Of a stretch of 64,000 nucleotides of DNA, positions 34,091-43,455 are shown one piece after another (positions within the stretch are counted from its first letter, which is position 1; each line of letters begins with the position of its first letter). The notes beneath the pieces were generated by a model that was not told the DNA's origin, searched no databases, and saw only the letters and a program-made list of their open reading frames with translations. Source of the stretch: Candidatus Electrothrix aestuarii (GTDB taxonomy: Bacteria; Desulfobacterota; Desulfobulbia; Desulfobulbales; Desulfobulbaceae). The position numbers and the translations under genes were made by a program. The stretch is taken from the NCBI GenBank assembly GCA_032595685.2, contig CP159373.1, positions 4,069,821-4,133,820 of the forward strand, written 5' to 3'.

Positions 34091-35308
34091 ATGTCTTTTA
34101 TCTATGATGCGCTTTTCTCTTCCTGGACTTTACTCAATCAATCAGCGCTCTACATGTTGTTCGGTTTGCTGATTGGTGGATTACTCAAGGAATATCTCTC
34201 ACCGACCTATGTAGCCAATCATTTGGGTACGGGACGTTTTAGTTCCGTGTTCAAGGCGGCCTTGCTCGGCATTCCCATTCCACTCTGCTCCTGCGGGGTC
34301 CTGCCAGCTGCGGCCACGTTGAAGAAGCAAGGAGCCAATAACGGTGCTGTCACCGCTTTTCTTATTTCCACCCCGGAATCCGGGATTGACTCTCTGTCTA
34401 TCACTTGGGCATTGCTTGACCCCCTCATGACCGTTGCCCGTCCGATTTCCGCTTTTTTTTCTGCGGCTGTTGCCGGAATAGCAGAGAACTTTTTTGCGTT
34501 CCCCAGCCCTGGTTCCAGTGCAAAACCAGCGGGTAATCAGAAAATAGAGCACAGTGCCTGCGCCTGTGCTAGTGGTTGTTGTGGTGGTGATGAGCAGCGG
34601 AAGAATGAGGGTATATCGAGTAATGCTGCTCGCAAAAAAGGATTCTTGCAGGAATTTCCCGGAAAGCTCAAATCCGGTATTCGATATGCAATCTTTGATA
34701 TCTGGGAAGAGCTGGCAGGTTGGTTTATGGTGGGTATACTCCTGGCCGGAGTTATTACGGTACTCCTGCCTGATGCTTTTATTTCCTCCTATCTTGGAGG
34801 CGGGCTCAGCTCCATGCTGCTGATGCTGGTCATAGGGATTCCCCTCTATATTTGTGCCACAGCTTCTACGCCCATTGCGGCTGCTTTTCTCCTTAAGGGA
34901 GTCAGCCCGGGAACAGCCTTGGTTTTCCTTCTGGTTGGCCCAGCCACCAATATCACCTCTTTATCCGTCTTGGTTGGTTTGCTCGGTAAACGGGCCGTTG
35001 CTCTCTATCTCACTTCTATTGCTTTCGTCAGTGTGTTCTGCGGGTTAATTTTGGATGCGGTGTACAGTATGCTTGGGATTTCCGTTGTTGCGGCGGTGGC
35101 AAAGCATGGTGAGCTCGTTCCAGAACAGCTCAGCTTAGCTGCCACACTTTTTTTGTTGGTCTTTTCTCTTCGTCCGATAAAGAACAGTCTACAGCGACGC
35201 TTCGGGCAGAAGCAAGGGGGCAGTGCGGGAGGGACATCTTGCGGATGTGGGCATAAGGAGCTTGTTGTGCCGCTCCAACCTCTCAGTGATTTGCGGAAGA
35301 GTAGTTGA
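34091..35308 (+). CDS. SO_0444-family Cu/Zn-type efflux permease (DUF318/ArsP-like)
   Basis: A 405-residue inner-membrane permease with about eight to ten hydrophobic segments in two halves. Each half has a family motif: I-P-I-P-L-C-S-C-G-V-L-P and I-P-L-Y-I-C-A-T-A-S-T-P. The loop between halves is Cys-rich (S-A-C-A-C-A-S-G-C-C-G-G) and the C-terminus ends G-T-S-C-G-C-G-H, both likely soft-metal binding. The SO_0444 group is linked to copper and zinc export; that substrate is inferred. GGAGG lies seven bases before the ATG at 34091. No metal regulator is adjacent. Confidence 0.88.
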   Translation: MSFIYDALFSSWTLLNQSALYMLFGLLIGGLLKEYLSPTYVANHLGTGRFSSVFKAALLGIPIPLCSCGVLPAAATLKKQGANNGAVTAFLISTPESGIDSLSITWALLDPLMTVARPISAFFSAAVAGIAENFFAFPSPGSSAKPAGNQKIEHSACACASGCCGGDEQRKNEGISSNAARKKGFLQEFPGKLKSGIRYAIFDIWEELAGWFMVGILLAGVITVLLPDAFISSYLGGGLSSMLLMLVIGIPLYICATASTPIAAAFLLKGVSPGTALVFLLVGPATNITSLSVLVGLLGKRAVALYLTSIAFVSVFCGLILDAVYSMLGISVVAAVAKHGELVPEQLSLAATLFLLVFSLRPIKNSLQRRFGQKQGGSAGGTSCGCGHKELVVPLQPLSDLRKSS

Positions 35309-35669
35309 TTCGCTGACTGAATTGTTATGGAATGATGGCGGAGGGCAATACAACGTTAGAGTTCTTATTGCTTTTGGGTAAGTTGCGCTGACGATCATGT
35401 CAGTGATGTCAGCGCGGGTGCAGTTTTCGACGAATATCACTCTAGGGGCGTCTAAAACGAGTTTCATCTAAACATCATTATGCTTGCAACTGCTTATTTT
35501 GTATAGGAAACATAAATCAACAGAATCCGTTATAATCAGCAATGTTCTCCCTACTTCAGCACGATACCAGAATAATTGAGCCTGGACAATAGGGCGACAA
35601 ACCCATTTTTTCGGGAAGATGGAGTTGTTTTTTGAGGTAAAGAAAACAGGAAAAAGAAATATCTTACTC
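35309..35669. other. Intergenic region between convergent permease and nupC genes
   Basis: About 360 bases with no convincing gene. GCGCTGAC (35385-35392) pairs perfectly with GTCAGCGC (35408-35415) to form a hairpin about 75 bases after the permease stop. It may end transcription but has no T-run. Confidence 0.45.
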
Positions 35670-36923
35670 TCAGTAGAGGATTCCCACGGTGGCACCTGTT
35701 AAACAGGTAGCAAGAGTGCCTGCAATAATAGAGCGAATTCCTAGGGCAACAATTTCATTTTTTCTTTCAGGAGCCATTGTTCCCATGCCGCCGATCATAA
35801 TACCGAGGCTGCCAAAGTTAGCAAATCCGCATAATGCATAGGTGAGAATAGTTATGCTGCGAGGGGACAGGCTCTGCGCAGGAAGTTGAGCTAATTCCAT
35901 ATAGGCGAGGAATTCATTGAGAACAATCTTGATTCCGAGCAAAGATCCCGCAGAAAGTGCTTCCTGCCAGGGAATTCCCATGAGCCACGCTACGGGAGCC
36001 ATGACATACCCTAAGACTCGTTGCATGGTTACAGGCGCACCCAGAACATCAGGAAAAAGCGCCAAGAGCAGATTCACAAGATGGATAAGGGAAACGAGGA
36101 CGACCAGCATGGCTGTGATATGAAGAAAGAGTCCGACTCCGTCAGCTGTCCCTTTGGTTATGGCATCCATGCTGCTGTCCGCCTCCTGCTCTGGCGACAT
36201 ATCTCCTTCAGTGAGATTTTCAGTTTCCGGGATCATGATGCGAGCGACAGTAAGAGCTGCCGGGACGCTGATGATGGAGGCCGTCAGGATATGGCCTGCT
36301 GCATCCGGGAGAATTTTATCCAGGAGCGTGACATAGAGAACCAGCACTGTACCTGCTATGGTTGCCATGCCACAGGTCATGGTGGCAAAGAGTTCGCTTC
36401 TGGTCATTTTGGTGAGGTAAGGCCTGATCAGCAGGGGTGATTCCACCATGCCTATAAATATGTTGGCCGATGCCCCCACAGCAAGGGCCCCACCAATGCC
36501 CATAGTTTTTTGAAAAAGGCTGGAAAAAAGGCGGACAAGGGCGGGGAGTATTCGCCAATAGGTGAGGAGGGCGGAAAGGGCACTCATGACTAAAATAATA
36601 GGGAGTGCTTGAAAGGCAAGAATAAAGCCAGCACCAGGAAAGGACTCCGTAAAAGGGAGAGCTCCTCCGCCAATATACCCAAAGGTAAAGGATGTACCAG
36701 CTTTTGTGGCCTCCTGTAAGAGGAGTACGCCTTTATTGAGAATCAGGAAAAGTTCCTTGCTGAAGGGTAATTTGAGAAGAAAAACCGCGAGAAGGAGTTG
36801 AATCAGCAGGCCACCACCAACTTGCTTGAGGCTCACTTGTCTTTTTTTTTCGCTGAACAACCATGCTAGCAGACAAATCCCGGTAACGCCACCAAACCCT
36901 CGTATTACATAGTTAATATCCAT
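35670..36923 (-). CDS. nupC: Concentrative nucleoside transporter NupC/CNT family
   Basis: A sodium- or proton-coupled nucleoside importer in the inner membrane. The 417 residues have the CNT length, with about ten hydrophobic segments. Family blocks are G-G-G-A-L-P-F-T-E, A-L-P-I-I-L-V-M-S-A-L, A-N-I-F-I-G-M-V-E-S-P-L-L-I (substrate site), K-I-V-L-N-E-F-L-A-Y and Y-A-L-C-G-F-A-N-F-G-S-L-G-I. The ATG at 36923 gives the expected N-terminus. No nucleoside catabolic genes are next to it. Confidence 0.94.
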   Translation of the reverse strand: MDINYVIRGFGGVTGICLLAWLFSEKKRQVSLKQVGGGLLIQLLLAVFLLKLPFSKELFLILNKGVLLLQEATKAGTSFTFGYIGGGALPFTESFPGAGFILAFQALPIILVMSALSALLTYWRILPALVRLFSSLFQKTMGIGGALAVGASANIFIGMVESPLLIRPYLTKMTRSELFATMTCGMATIAGTVLVLYVTLLDKILPDAAGHILTASIISVPAALTVARIMIPETENLTEGDMSPEQEADSSMDAITKGTADGVGLFLHITAMLVVLVSLIHLVNLLLALFPDVLGAPVTMQRVLGYVMAPVAWLMGIPWQEALSAGSLLGIKIVLNEFLAYMELAQLPAQSLSPRSITILTYALCGFANFGSLGIMIGGMGTMAPERKNEIVALGIRSIIAGTLATCLTGATVGILY

Positions 36924-37175
36924 TAGAAATCTCCAGTTGTTGTTTCAGTTGCAGGGAGTTTCCTGTCATAACATGATGCTCTTGTTCTCCTCAAGGCAAA
37001 ATTACCTCGCAATGCTTTTCCATGAGGAGAGTTGGCAATTTGACCTGTAGCGCTCTCTATCTTTTGTGCTTTTCCCTCTATTGCCTGACCTCTTTCGTTT
37101 GCTTTTCTCTTTAAAACATTATACAGTTGTCAAATAATCGAGGGATAATTCAATTTTTGTTATAGGGAAGTGGCT

Positions 37176-37637
37176 ATGGAATTTGTATCTCCTGTTCTTG
37201 TCTGGTTTCTCCTGGGAGTTGTGTTCTTCATTACAGAGCTGATTGTTCCCAGTTTTATCCTTTTCTTTCTCGGTGTCGGGGCGTGGTGCACATCCTCGGT
37301 ACTGGCCTTGACAAGTGTATCGTTGACCGTTCAGATGATCATTTTCTTGATCAGCTCCCTTGTGACCCTTGTTCTACTTCGATCATGGCTTCGATCAATA
37401 TTTTTTGGTGGTTCCAGTCAGGAAGATGATTCAGTCAATGTGGATACCGCACCGTCTACCGGCATTGTGACAGAGGCTATTGTGCCCCCAGGTCAAGGTC
37501 GAGTCAAATACGGCGGCTCTTTCTGGAAGGCTATAGCTGATGAGCCCATACCTGAGAATACGGTTGTACAGATTCTCGAAAGAAAAAATCTCATTGTTCA
37601 GGTCTGTCCCTTGCACACAGAAGAAGCAACATTGTAA
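37176..37637 (+). CDS. NfeD-family membrane protein
   Basis: A 153-residue membrane protein with two or three N-terminal hydrophobic segments and a C-terminal OB-fold domain (G-R-V-K-Y-G-G-S-F-W-K-A, V-Q-I-L-E-R-K-N-L-I-V-Q-V). It is the short NfeD type that pairs with a stomatin/SPFH protein. The ATG at 37176 follows AGGGAAG; a GTG two codons upstream overlaps that site. The SPFH gene begins 66 bases downstream, so the two form an operon thought to act in membrane-domain upkeep. Confidence 0.9.
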   Translation: MEFVSPVLVWFLLGVVFFITELIVPSFILFFLGVGAWCTSSVLALTSVSLTVQMIIFLISSLVTLVLLRSWLRSIFFGGSSQEDDSVNVDTAPSTGIVTEAIVPPGQGRVKYGGSFWKAIADEPIPENTVVQILERKNLIVQVCPLHTEEATL

Positions 37638-37703
37638 TTGGATCAAAAGGCTTGTAGCGTTATAGCCTAAAGAAAATAATCGTATGTAACGAGGAGAAAT
37701 AAG

Positions 37704-38666
37704 ATGGAATTACTGTTTGGCGTTGTTGTCTTTGTTGTTTTTATTGTTGTTATCCTAGTAAAAACAGCGATTGTTGTGCCTCAGCGACATGAGTACGTTG
37801 TTGAGCGCCTGGGTAAATATCGGACAACGCTTGAAGCGGGATTCCATATCCTGGTTCCCTTCCTTGACAAAATCGCCTACCGGCGAAACCTGAAAGAAGA
37901 GCCTGTTGATATCGGCGGGCAAACCTGTATCACAGCAGATAACGTCACCTTGGAGGTGGATGGTATCATGTATATTCAGGTTGTCAACTCACGTCAATCA
38001 GCCTACGGAATTGAGGATTATCATTTTGCCGCTTCGCAGTTGGCCCAAACTTCGCTCCGGTCAGCTATCGGTAAGATCAGCCTGGATAACACCTTTGAGG
38101 CCCGCGAGAATTTGAACCAGCAGGTTGTTGAGGCCATTGATGATGCTGCCCAGAACTGGGGTATCAAGGTATTGCGCTATGAAATCAAGGATATTCAACC
38201 CCCTCGTTCTGTTCTTGATGCTATGGAAAAACAGATGCAGGCGGAACGTGAGAAACGAGCTGAGATTGCTCGATCCGAAGGTGATAAACAATCGGTGATC
38301 AATCGGGCCGAAGGACAGCGAGCTGAGGCTATTGCCAAGTCCGAAGGTGAAAAGATGAAGCGGATTAATGAGGCTGATGGTCGGGCTCAGGAAATCCTCA
38401 GAGTGGCAGAAGCCACCGCAGAAGGAATCCGCAAGGTTGGTGAGGCCTTGGCTGCCCCTGGAGGGCACGAGGCTGCTAGACTTGAGGTGGCGAAAAAGTA
38501 TCTTGATGAATTCGGTAAACTGGCTCAGGAGAATAATACTATGATTCTACCAGGTAACCTGACCGATGTGTCGAGTATGATTGCTACGGCTATGTCCACG
38601 TTACAACAGACCAGTAAAAAACAACGCCCTGTTCGTCCCACCCGCCCTGCTCAAAATCCGTCTTAA
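37704..38666 (+). CDS. SPFH/stomatin-like membrane protein (QmcA type)
   Basis: 320 residues: one N-terminal membrane helix (F-G-V-V-V-F-V-V-F-I-V-V-I-L-V), the SPFH/band-7 domain (R-H-E-Y-V-V-E-R-L-G-K-Y-R-T, G-F-H-I-L-V-P-F-L-D-K, D-N-V-T-L-E-V-D-G), then a long coiled coil rich in E-G-x-K/R-x-x-A repeats (A-E-G-Q-R-A-E-A-I-A-K-S-E-G-E). It scaffolds membrane microdomains with NfeD, which is the gene just upstream. GAGGAG lies about eight bases before the ATG. A terminator at 38699 ends the operon. Confidence 0.93.
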   Translation: MELLFGVVVFVVFIVVILVKTAIVVPQRHEYVVERLGKYRTTLEAGFHILVPFLDKIAYRRNLKEEPVDIGGQTCITADNVTLEVDGIMYIQVVNSRQSAYGIEDYHFAASQLAQTSLRSAIGKISLDNTFEARENLNQQVVEAIDDAAQNWGIKVLRYEIKDIQPPRSVLDAMEKQMQAEREKRAEIARSEGDKQSVINRAEGQRAEAIAKSEGEKMKRINEADGRAQEILRVAEATAEGIRKVGEALAAPGGHEAARLEVAKKYLDEFGKLAQENNTMILPGNLTDVSSMIATAMSTLQQTSKKQRPVRPTRPAQNPS

Positions 38667-38698
38667 GTAGCACGTTTTTTCTTTTCTGGATCTTAGTT

Positions 38699-38727
38699 AG
38701 GGAGGAAGATGCTTTTTCTCCCTTTTT
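38699..38727 (+). terminator. Terminator after the NfeD-stomatin operon
   Basis: AGGGAG (38699-38704) pairs with CTCCCT (38718-38723) and is followed by TTTTG. The stem is short (6 bp) but the position, 33 bases after the stop, supports it. Confidence 0.6.
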
Positions 38728-38916
38728 GTTTGAGTCACCCTGGGTTGTTTTTACTCGATTATTGCAGGGTGGTTTAAAAAATAGTACTTTTCTGCCAGAA
38801 AAAGGTGTACCTCTTTTTTGTACCATGATATATAAAGAAAATATATTAAAAAGGAAAGATCTGTTCTTTTTGTTTTTCGGAGTTCCTCCTGTATATTTTT
38901 TACTTGTCTTGTGTGT

Positions 38917-39519
38917 ATGTCTACCTCTACCTTCATAAAAACAGCATTGTTGTTTTGCTGCGGATTCTCTTGCCTACAGGTTGTTTCAGGGGAGGTATTG
39001 CTTGCAGAAGAGGGGAAATGCATAACGACCTGCACAAATGGCAATGGCATAATGAACTATCCAGATGGAAGTACCTATACCGGTGAGTGGAAAAACGGTA
39101 AACGCCACGGCAAGGGAATTCTTATTTACCCTGGTGGCAGAAAGTACGAGGGGGAGTTTGCCAATGATGAAATGCATGGAAAAGGAATTATCACTCTGCC
39201 CGACGGTCGTCTTATAGAAAGTCAGTGGGAAAATGGCGAACAAATCTCAGCACGCTTTTCCAATGGGGACGTGTTTAACGGGACCTGGAGCGGCGGAACT
39301 TTTTGTGGGGAAGCAACCGTGACCTTACCTAATGGAGATCGCTATTCTGGCGGTTTCAAGGACAGTAAGTATGAAGGGTACGGTGTCATGACCTATGCTG
39401 ATGGCAGTAAGTATACCGGCGAATTTAAAAACGGAAAATTCAATGGAAAAGGAGCCATTTCTTTTCCTGATGGAACTGTGATAGAAAGTGACTGGAAAGA
39501 TGGTCATCCAGTGAACTGA
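38917..39519 (+). CDS. Secreted MORN-repeat protein
   Basis: About 200 residues with an N-terminal signal segment (residues ~8-27, F-I-K-T-A-L-L-F-C-C-G-F) and then seven or so MORN repeats of ~23 residues. Examples are Y-P-D-G-S-T-Y-T-G-E-W-K-N-G-K-R-H-G-K-G and Y-A-D-G-S-K-Y-T-G-E-F-K-N-G-K-F-N-G-K-G. MORN repeats form extended beta sheets used for protein or lipid contacts. The ATG at 38917 is preferred over a GTG two codons earlier; neither has a clear ribosome site. Two or three Cys near the start of the mature part could form a disulfide or lipid anchor. Partner unknown. Confidence 0.85.
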   Translation: MSTSTFIKTALLFCCGFSCLQVVSGEVLLAEEGKCITTCTNGNGIMNYPDGSTYTGEWKNGKRHGKGILIYPGGRKYEGEFANDEMHGKGIITLPDGRLIESQWENGEQISARFSNGDVFNGTWSGGTFCGEATVTLPNGDRYSGGFKDSKYEGYGVMTYADGSKYTGEFKNGKFNGKGAISFPDGTVIESDWKDGHPVN

Positions 39520-39739
39520 GCATCAATGCAAGAGGCATTCTCATTTCGCTAACTTTACGCTAACTTTATATTTTTTTGTTGGAGCATCTGGTTTTTAAAA
39601 AGGAACAAGTCCATTTTTGGCACGTATAGGCGTGCCTCTAGAGCGCGCTCATTCAATTTATAAGCCCGGCATGCTCGGAAATTTAGGGCCTGTCATGTCG
39701 TTCTTTTCTTCCGGCGCAGTGATCAGACCTCCTATTGCG

Positions 39740-40513
39740 TTAAAATCCATAGGCAAGACCAAACATAGCAAAGAACTGATTCCCTTGCTCAATGATAGGG
39801 CTGTCCTCGACTTCTTGGTCAAGGATCTCCAGGCCAACCAAGGTGTTCAGCATGATGTTTTGATTGAGGCCAATCCGAAGCACCAGCCCTGCTTGCCAGT
39901 TTGTGGTCCAGTCGAGTTCGTATTTTGCTCGTCCGGCAATTGCCTCTGTGGCATCGACGCCATAGTAATAGGTGGAGAAAGCATCACTGCGCAGTGAAGC
40001 ACCGAGGTAGGGGGCAAGAAAGAGCATCCGCCAGCGAAAGGGCTTTTTGATACGGAGATTAATCTCTTGGCCTCCGTGTTTATCAAGCAGGTCAGTGAAT
40101 ACCTTGCCGGAGATAACGGCCTGCTTAAATCGCCAATCTATCCCCAATCCCGCCTCCACAGTTCCCTCTCGATCCTTTATCCCCACGAGGTCCGGGCTGT
40201 CTCCGGCCTCATAGGCATTAAAACGATATTTTCCCAGTAGGTCGAGAGAAAATTGCTCGTCCTGGTAGATATGCAGACCCGCCCCGGTTCCCCGGATAAA
40301 GAAGTGTTCCCCGGAAAACATGAGCATGGGAATGGCTATGGTTTCAGTATCTGCTCCCAGGTAGGGTGTGGTGGAAAAGACCGCTCCTGTGCCCAGAGAA
40401 AAAGTCGGCGGACCACCGCGAGGTTGGGCGTAGGCAGTATGTATCTCCCCTAAACTCAGGAGAAAAAAGAGGAGGAGTGAAGAAAAAAGAAAAAATGTTT
40501 TAAATAGTTTCAT
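39740..40513 (-). CDS. MipA/OmpV-family outer membrane protein
   Basis: A 257-residue outer membrane beta-barrel protein. Seen are a signal peptide (F-F-L-F-S-S-L-L-L-F-F-L-L-S, cleaved near A-Y-A), alternating aromatic strands, and the MipA/OmpV blocks G-T-G-A-V-F-S-T-T-P-Y-L-G-A-D, L-G-I-D-W-R-F and Y-Y-G-V-D-A-T-E-A, ending in Gly-Phe as barrel proteins do. MipA scaffolds murein enzymes in E. coli; here the role is not known. Its start overlaps the stop of the methyltransferase-like gene upstream by four bases, so they are co-translated. Confidence 0.85.
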   Translation of the reverse strand: MKLFKTFFLFSSLLLFFLLSLGEIHTAYAQPRGGPPTFSLGTGAVFSTTPYLGADTETIAIPMLMFSGEHFFIRGTGAGLHIYQDEQFSLDLLGKYRFNAYEAGDSPDLVGIKDREGTVEAGLGIDWRFKQAVISGKVFTDLLDKHGGQEINLRIKKPFRWRMLFLAPYLGASLRSDAFSTYYYGVDATEAIAGRAKYELDWTTNWQAGLVLRIGLNQNIMLNTLVGLEILDQEVEDSPIIEQGNQFFAMFGLAYGF

Positions 40514-41124
40514 TGCGAATCTCCAGGTCTGATGCTCCGCCCTTTCCAGGGAAGCAACATAGGGACTTGCTGCTGATAGAGCCGGTAGGGCTCGCCTAAT
40601 TCCCTGAGCAATTTTCGCTCTTCCAGCAGGGTACCAATGACAAAATAGAGACTGAGGATAGTTCGGGGCGGCAGGTTGGTATCAGTAATTGGTCCCAGGC
40701 TCCAGAGCAGAGCAAGGCCGCTGCTGTACCAAGGATGGCGGACATAGGCCAAGGCACCTGCACAGGTAAAGGGGAGGGAAAGGGGCTGCTCTCCCCGACG
40801 ATACTGTTGCCATTGCCTGATCCCGAGAAGATACTGCACATCATAGACTTGCTTGCCGCCATAAAACATAAGCAGGCCATAGCCGAGAAGTAGACCCTGG
40901 GGAATCCGTAACCAGCCAGACCAGGAAAAGAGGATTTCCTGGGGCAGGCTGTACTGGTACCAAAGCAGTGGGAGCAAACTGAGCAGGGAAAAAAGACTGT
41001 AGAAAAGGCGGTAGGTTCCTTGCAGGATTCCGCCCCTTTTTTTGATCCAGTCATTCAGCTTGCCGGTAATGAGTAGGCTGTGCAGGCTGCACCAAAGCAG
41101 CCAGCCAAAAATCAGATAGGTCAT
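40510..41124 (-). CDS. Isoprenylcysteine methyltransferase/NnrU-like membrane protein
   Basis: A 204-residue inner-membrane protein with about five hydrophobic segments. The C-terminal signature A-Y-V-R-H-P-W-Y-S-S-G-L, then L-E-E-R-K-L-L-R-E-L-G-E-P-Y and Y-Q-Q-Q-V-P-M-L-L-P is that of ICMT/PEMT-type SAM-dependent methyltransferases and NnrU-like proteins. Substrate unknown. It overlaps mipA by four bases (stop TGA within ATGA). The ATG at 41124 fits the first membrane helix. Confidence 0.78.
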   Translation of the reverse strand: MTYLIFGWLLWCSLHSLLITGKLNDWIKKRGGILQGTYRLFYSLFSLLSLLPLLWYQYSLPQEILFSWSGWLRIPQGLLLGYGLLMFYGGKQVYDVQYLLGIRQWQQYRRGEQPLSLPFTCAGALAYVRHPWYSSGLALLWSLGPITDTNLPPRTILSLYFVIGTLLEERKLLRELGEPYRLYQQQVPMLLPWKGRSIRPGDSQ

Positions 41125-41197
41125 ATATACGTCTCATACATTGCGAAGCTTTGGGTCGGATACCAAGCCCCAAGGGGCGGGTTAGTTATCGGAGATA

Positions 41198-43405
41198 TCA
41201 ATCGGCCTTTTTCATTTGAATATCCGTAATCCCATCCCAGTTTTCCGGGATATTCTTTGCCATCCGCTGGCAGCGCTCATTATAGATTTCATAGAGCAAG
41301 GTGCAGGGATGCTCTGCTTTCAGATTTTGAAAAGCCTGGGCAGCCTGGGAAAAGGCCCCGGCATTATAGAGCTCAAGAGCAGTAGCGTATTTTTCTAGCT
41401 CCTGGGATTTTTCCACGGACTGCTCGCTACGCAGTCCCATAAGTTGGTACAGGGTCACCGGGGTTGTCTTGCCAAAGGCCCGGACTCGATCAATATGACG
41501 GAAAAAGAAATCGCTGTCCTGTAAGATATGATACACTGCCTCACTCACCAGGATATCCACTCCGTAAAGCCGGGTCAGTCCTTCAATACGGGAGGCGAGG
41601 TTCACGGCATCTCCCATGATCGTATAATCGAAACGCTGCTGGGAGCCCATATTGCCAACCCGCGCCACTCCGCAGTGGATACCAATGCCGATGCGTACCT
41701 CTGGTAATCCTCTGCTGTTCCAGGCCTTGTTCAGCACCTCAAGCTCTTTGAGCATTGCAAGGGCGCACTCACAGGTGTGAAAAACATGGTTGGGTGTATC
41801 CAGGGGGGCATTCCAAAAGGCCATGATGGCATCGCCGATGAACTTGTCTACCGTGCCGCGTCGCTCCATAATGGCCTCAGTCATGGGGGTCAGATACTCA
41901 TTCAGGAAGGCACAGAGATCATCCGGCGACATTTTTTCGGCCATTGAGGTGAAGCGACGGATGTCGGAAAAGAGGATACTTAGCTCCCGTTCTTCCCCAT
42001 CCAGGACAAGATCATCCTTTTTTTGCAGCAGTTCCCGTACCACCTCAGGAGCAAGGTAATGAGAAAAAGTGGAGCGCAGGCGACGGATTTTTCGTTCCCC
42101 GATAATAAAATTATAAAAGGTCAGCACCGTGAATAAGGCCCATGTCGCAGTCAGCGGGTAGACGATGTCCAGCTGGAGGCGGCAATGATGCATGCACCAG
42201 TGGGAAAAGGAGACCATGCCCAGGGAAAAGAGTAGAACAACCAGCCCCCCCTTGGCTGCCTCAAGCCGTGAAAGGACCATAATCAGCAAGATGCCCATAG
42301 TGAAGATATAGAGCAACTCTGCTCCCTTGGCCCATTCTGGACGATGAATATAGTTTTTACTGAGGATGGTATTCAGGGCATGCCCGTGCAGCTCCACACC
42401 AGGAAAGGCTCGGTCTGTGGGCACAGCCCGGAGGTCAAAAAGACCTGGGGCTGAGGTGCCAACCAGCACATAGGCATCGCGGATCAGTTCTGGATCAAAA
42501 TTTCCAGATAAAATATCATGGGCCGAGACATAGGGCAGGGTGCGGGATGGACCGGAGAAATTAATAATCAGCTCGCCGTTCATATTGGTGGGAATTTGAT
42601 ACTCCCCTACCTGGACATAGCGGACCCCATTGCTATCTGTTTCCAATGTAATGGTTTCTTGTTCAGTTGCGGCCTGCAACATGGAGAGAACCAGGCTGGG
42701 ATATATCTCATTATGATAACTGACCACGAGGGGAACATTGCGCAGGAGCGAATCAAGATCTGGTACGATATTCAAAAAACCAATACCCTGCGCTGTCTGT
42801 TCAAACATTTCCAGGCTGGAGTCCACCCCGTTGAAACTGTATAAGGAAGGGAGTGGATCCTCGCCCCAGAGAAGGAAACTCCCTCGTCGTGGAATCCTGC
42901 GCTTTGTGTCCTTTGTCCCGGAATTAGTAAAGACATAGCCCAGAATTACAGGGGCAGGGCTCTGTTTTAGGACCTGGGCCAGAGAGGCGTCATGATCCGG
43001 GAGCGTTTTCAGGTAGGCCTGTACTTCAGCAGGGGCTTTTTGTATGGTATCCAGATGGCAAAGGAGGTGAGGAGAACTGCTGTCAGGCTCAGCAAAGATC
43101 ATATCAAGCCCCACTACTGCTGGTTTTGCTGCGGTTATTTTTTGCAACAAACTCGCAATGTGCTTGCGAGGCCAGGGCCATTGCCCGAGCTCTTCCAGAC
43201 TTTGCGAGTCAACATCAATAATAACCACCTTCTGCTCGGCAAGAGGACCAGGGCTGTGGCGCAAAAAGAAATCAAAGGATTTCAGGCGCAGTTCGTGGAG
43301 AAGCAGGGGAGGGAACTGACCAAGAAAGAGAAAGAAAAGTGTAAGAAGAAGCCCTATCAGGGTGAGCGGACTCACCCTGCATTGTTTTCGAAGATGAGAA
43401 AACAT
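41198..43405 (-). CDS. CHASE2-domain adenylate cyclase
   Basis: A 735-residue membrane sensor that makes a cyclic nucleotide. The N-terminal membrane helix and large periplasmic CHASE2 domain (residues ~25-330; V-V-I-I-D-V-D-S-Q-S-L-E-E-L-G-Q, P-T-D-R-A-F-P-G-V-E-L-H-G) are followed by three membrane helices (~340-425). A class III cyclase domain (~470-640) comes next: F-S-D-I-R-R-F-T-S with the metal Asp, D-K-F-I-G-D-A-I-M-A-F-W with the substrate Lys and second Asp, and I-H-C-G-V-A-R-V-G-N-M-G. The Lys suggests ATP as substrate. The C-terminal tail is tetratricopeptide-like. It is in a minus-strand run with lpxD upstream. Confidence 0.92.
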   Translation of the reverse strand: MFSHLRKQCRVSPLTLIGLLLTLFFLFLGQFPPLLLHELRLKSFDFFLRHSPGPLAEQKVVIIDVDSQSLEELGQWPWPRKHIASLLQKITAAKPAVVGLDMIFAEPDSSSPHLLCHLDTIQKAPAEVQAYLKTLPDHDASLAQVLKQSPAPVILGYVFTNSGTKDTKRRIPRRGSFLLWGEDPLPSLYSFNGVDSSLEMFEQTAQGIGFLNIVPDLDSLLRNVPLVVSYHNEIYPSLVLSMLQAATEQETITLETDSNGVRYVQVGEYQIPTNMNGELIINFSGPSRTLPYVSAHDILSGNFDPELIRDAYVLVGTSAPGLFDLRAVPTDRAFPGVELHGHALNTILSKNYIHRPEWAKGAELLYIFTMGILLIMVLSRLEAAKGGLVVLLFSLGMVSFSHWCMHHCRLQLDIVYPLTATWALFTVLTFYNFIIGERKIRRLRSTFSHYLAPEVVRELLQKKDDLVLDGEERELSILFSDIRRFTSMAEKMSPDDLCAFLNEYLTPMTEAIMERRGTVDKFIGDAIMAFWNAPLDTPNHVFHTCECALAMLKELEVLNKAWNSRGLPEVRIGIGIHCGVARVGNMGSQQRFDYTIMGDAVNLASRIEGLTRLYGVDILVSEAVYHILQDSDFFFRHIDRVRAFGKTTPVTLYQLMGLRSEQSVEKSQELEKYATALELYNAGAFSQAAQAFQNLKAEHPCTLLYEIYNERCQRMAKNIPENWDGITDIQMKKAD

Positions 43406-43455
43406 CAGAGATTTAAGGCGACCATGAGAGCATAGGCCTGTGAGGGCATAGCAGA

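Noticed and set aside
35468-35695. 75-codon minus-strand frame downstream of nupC
   Set aside because: It overlaps the nupC 3' end in another frame and shows no motif.
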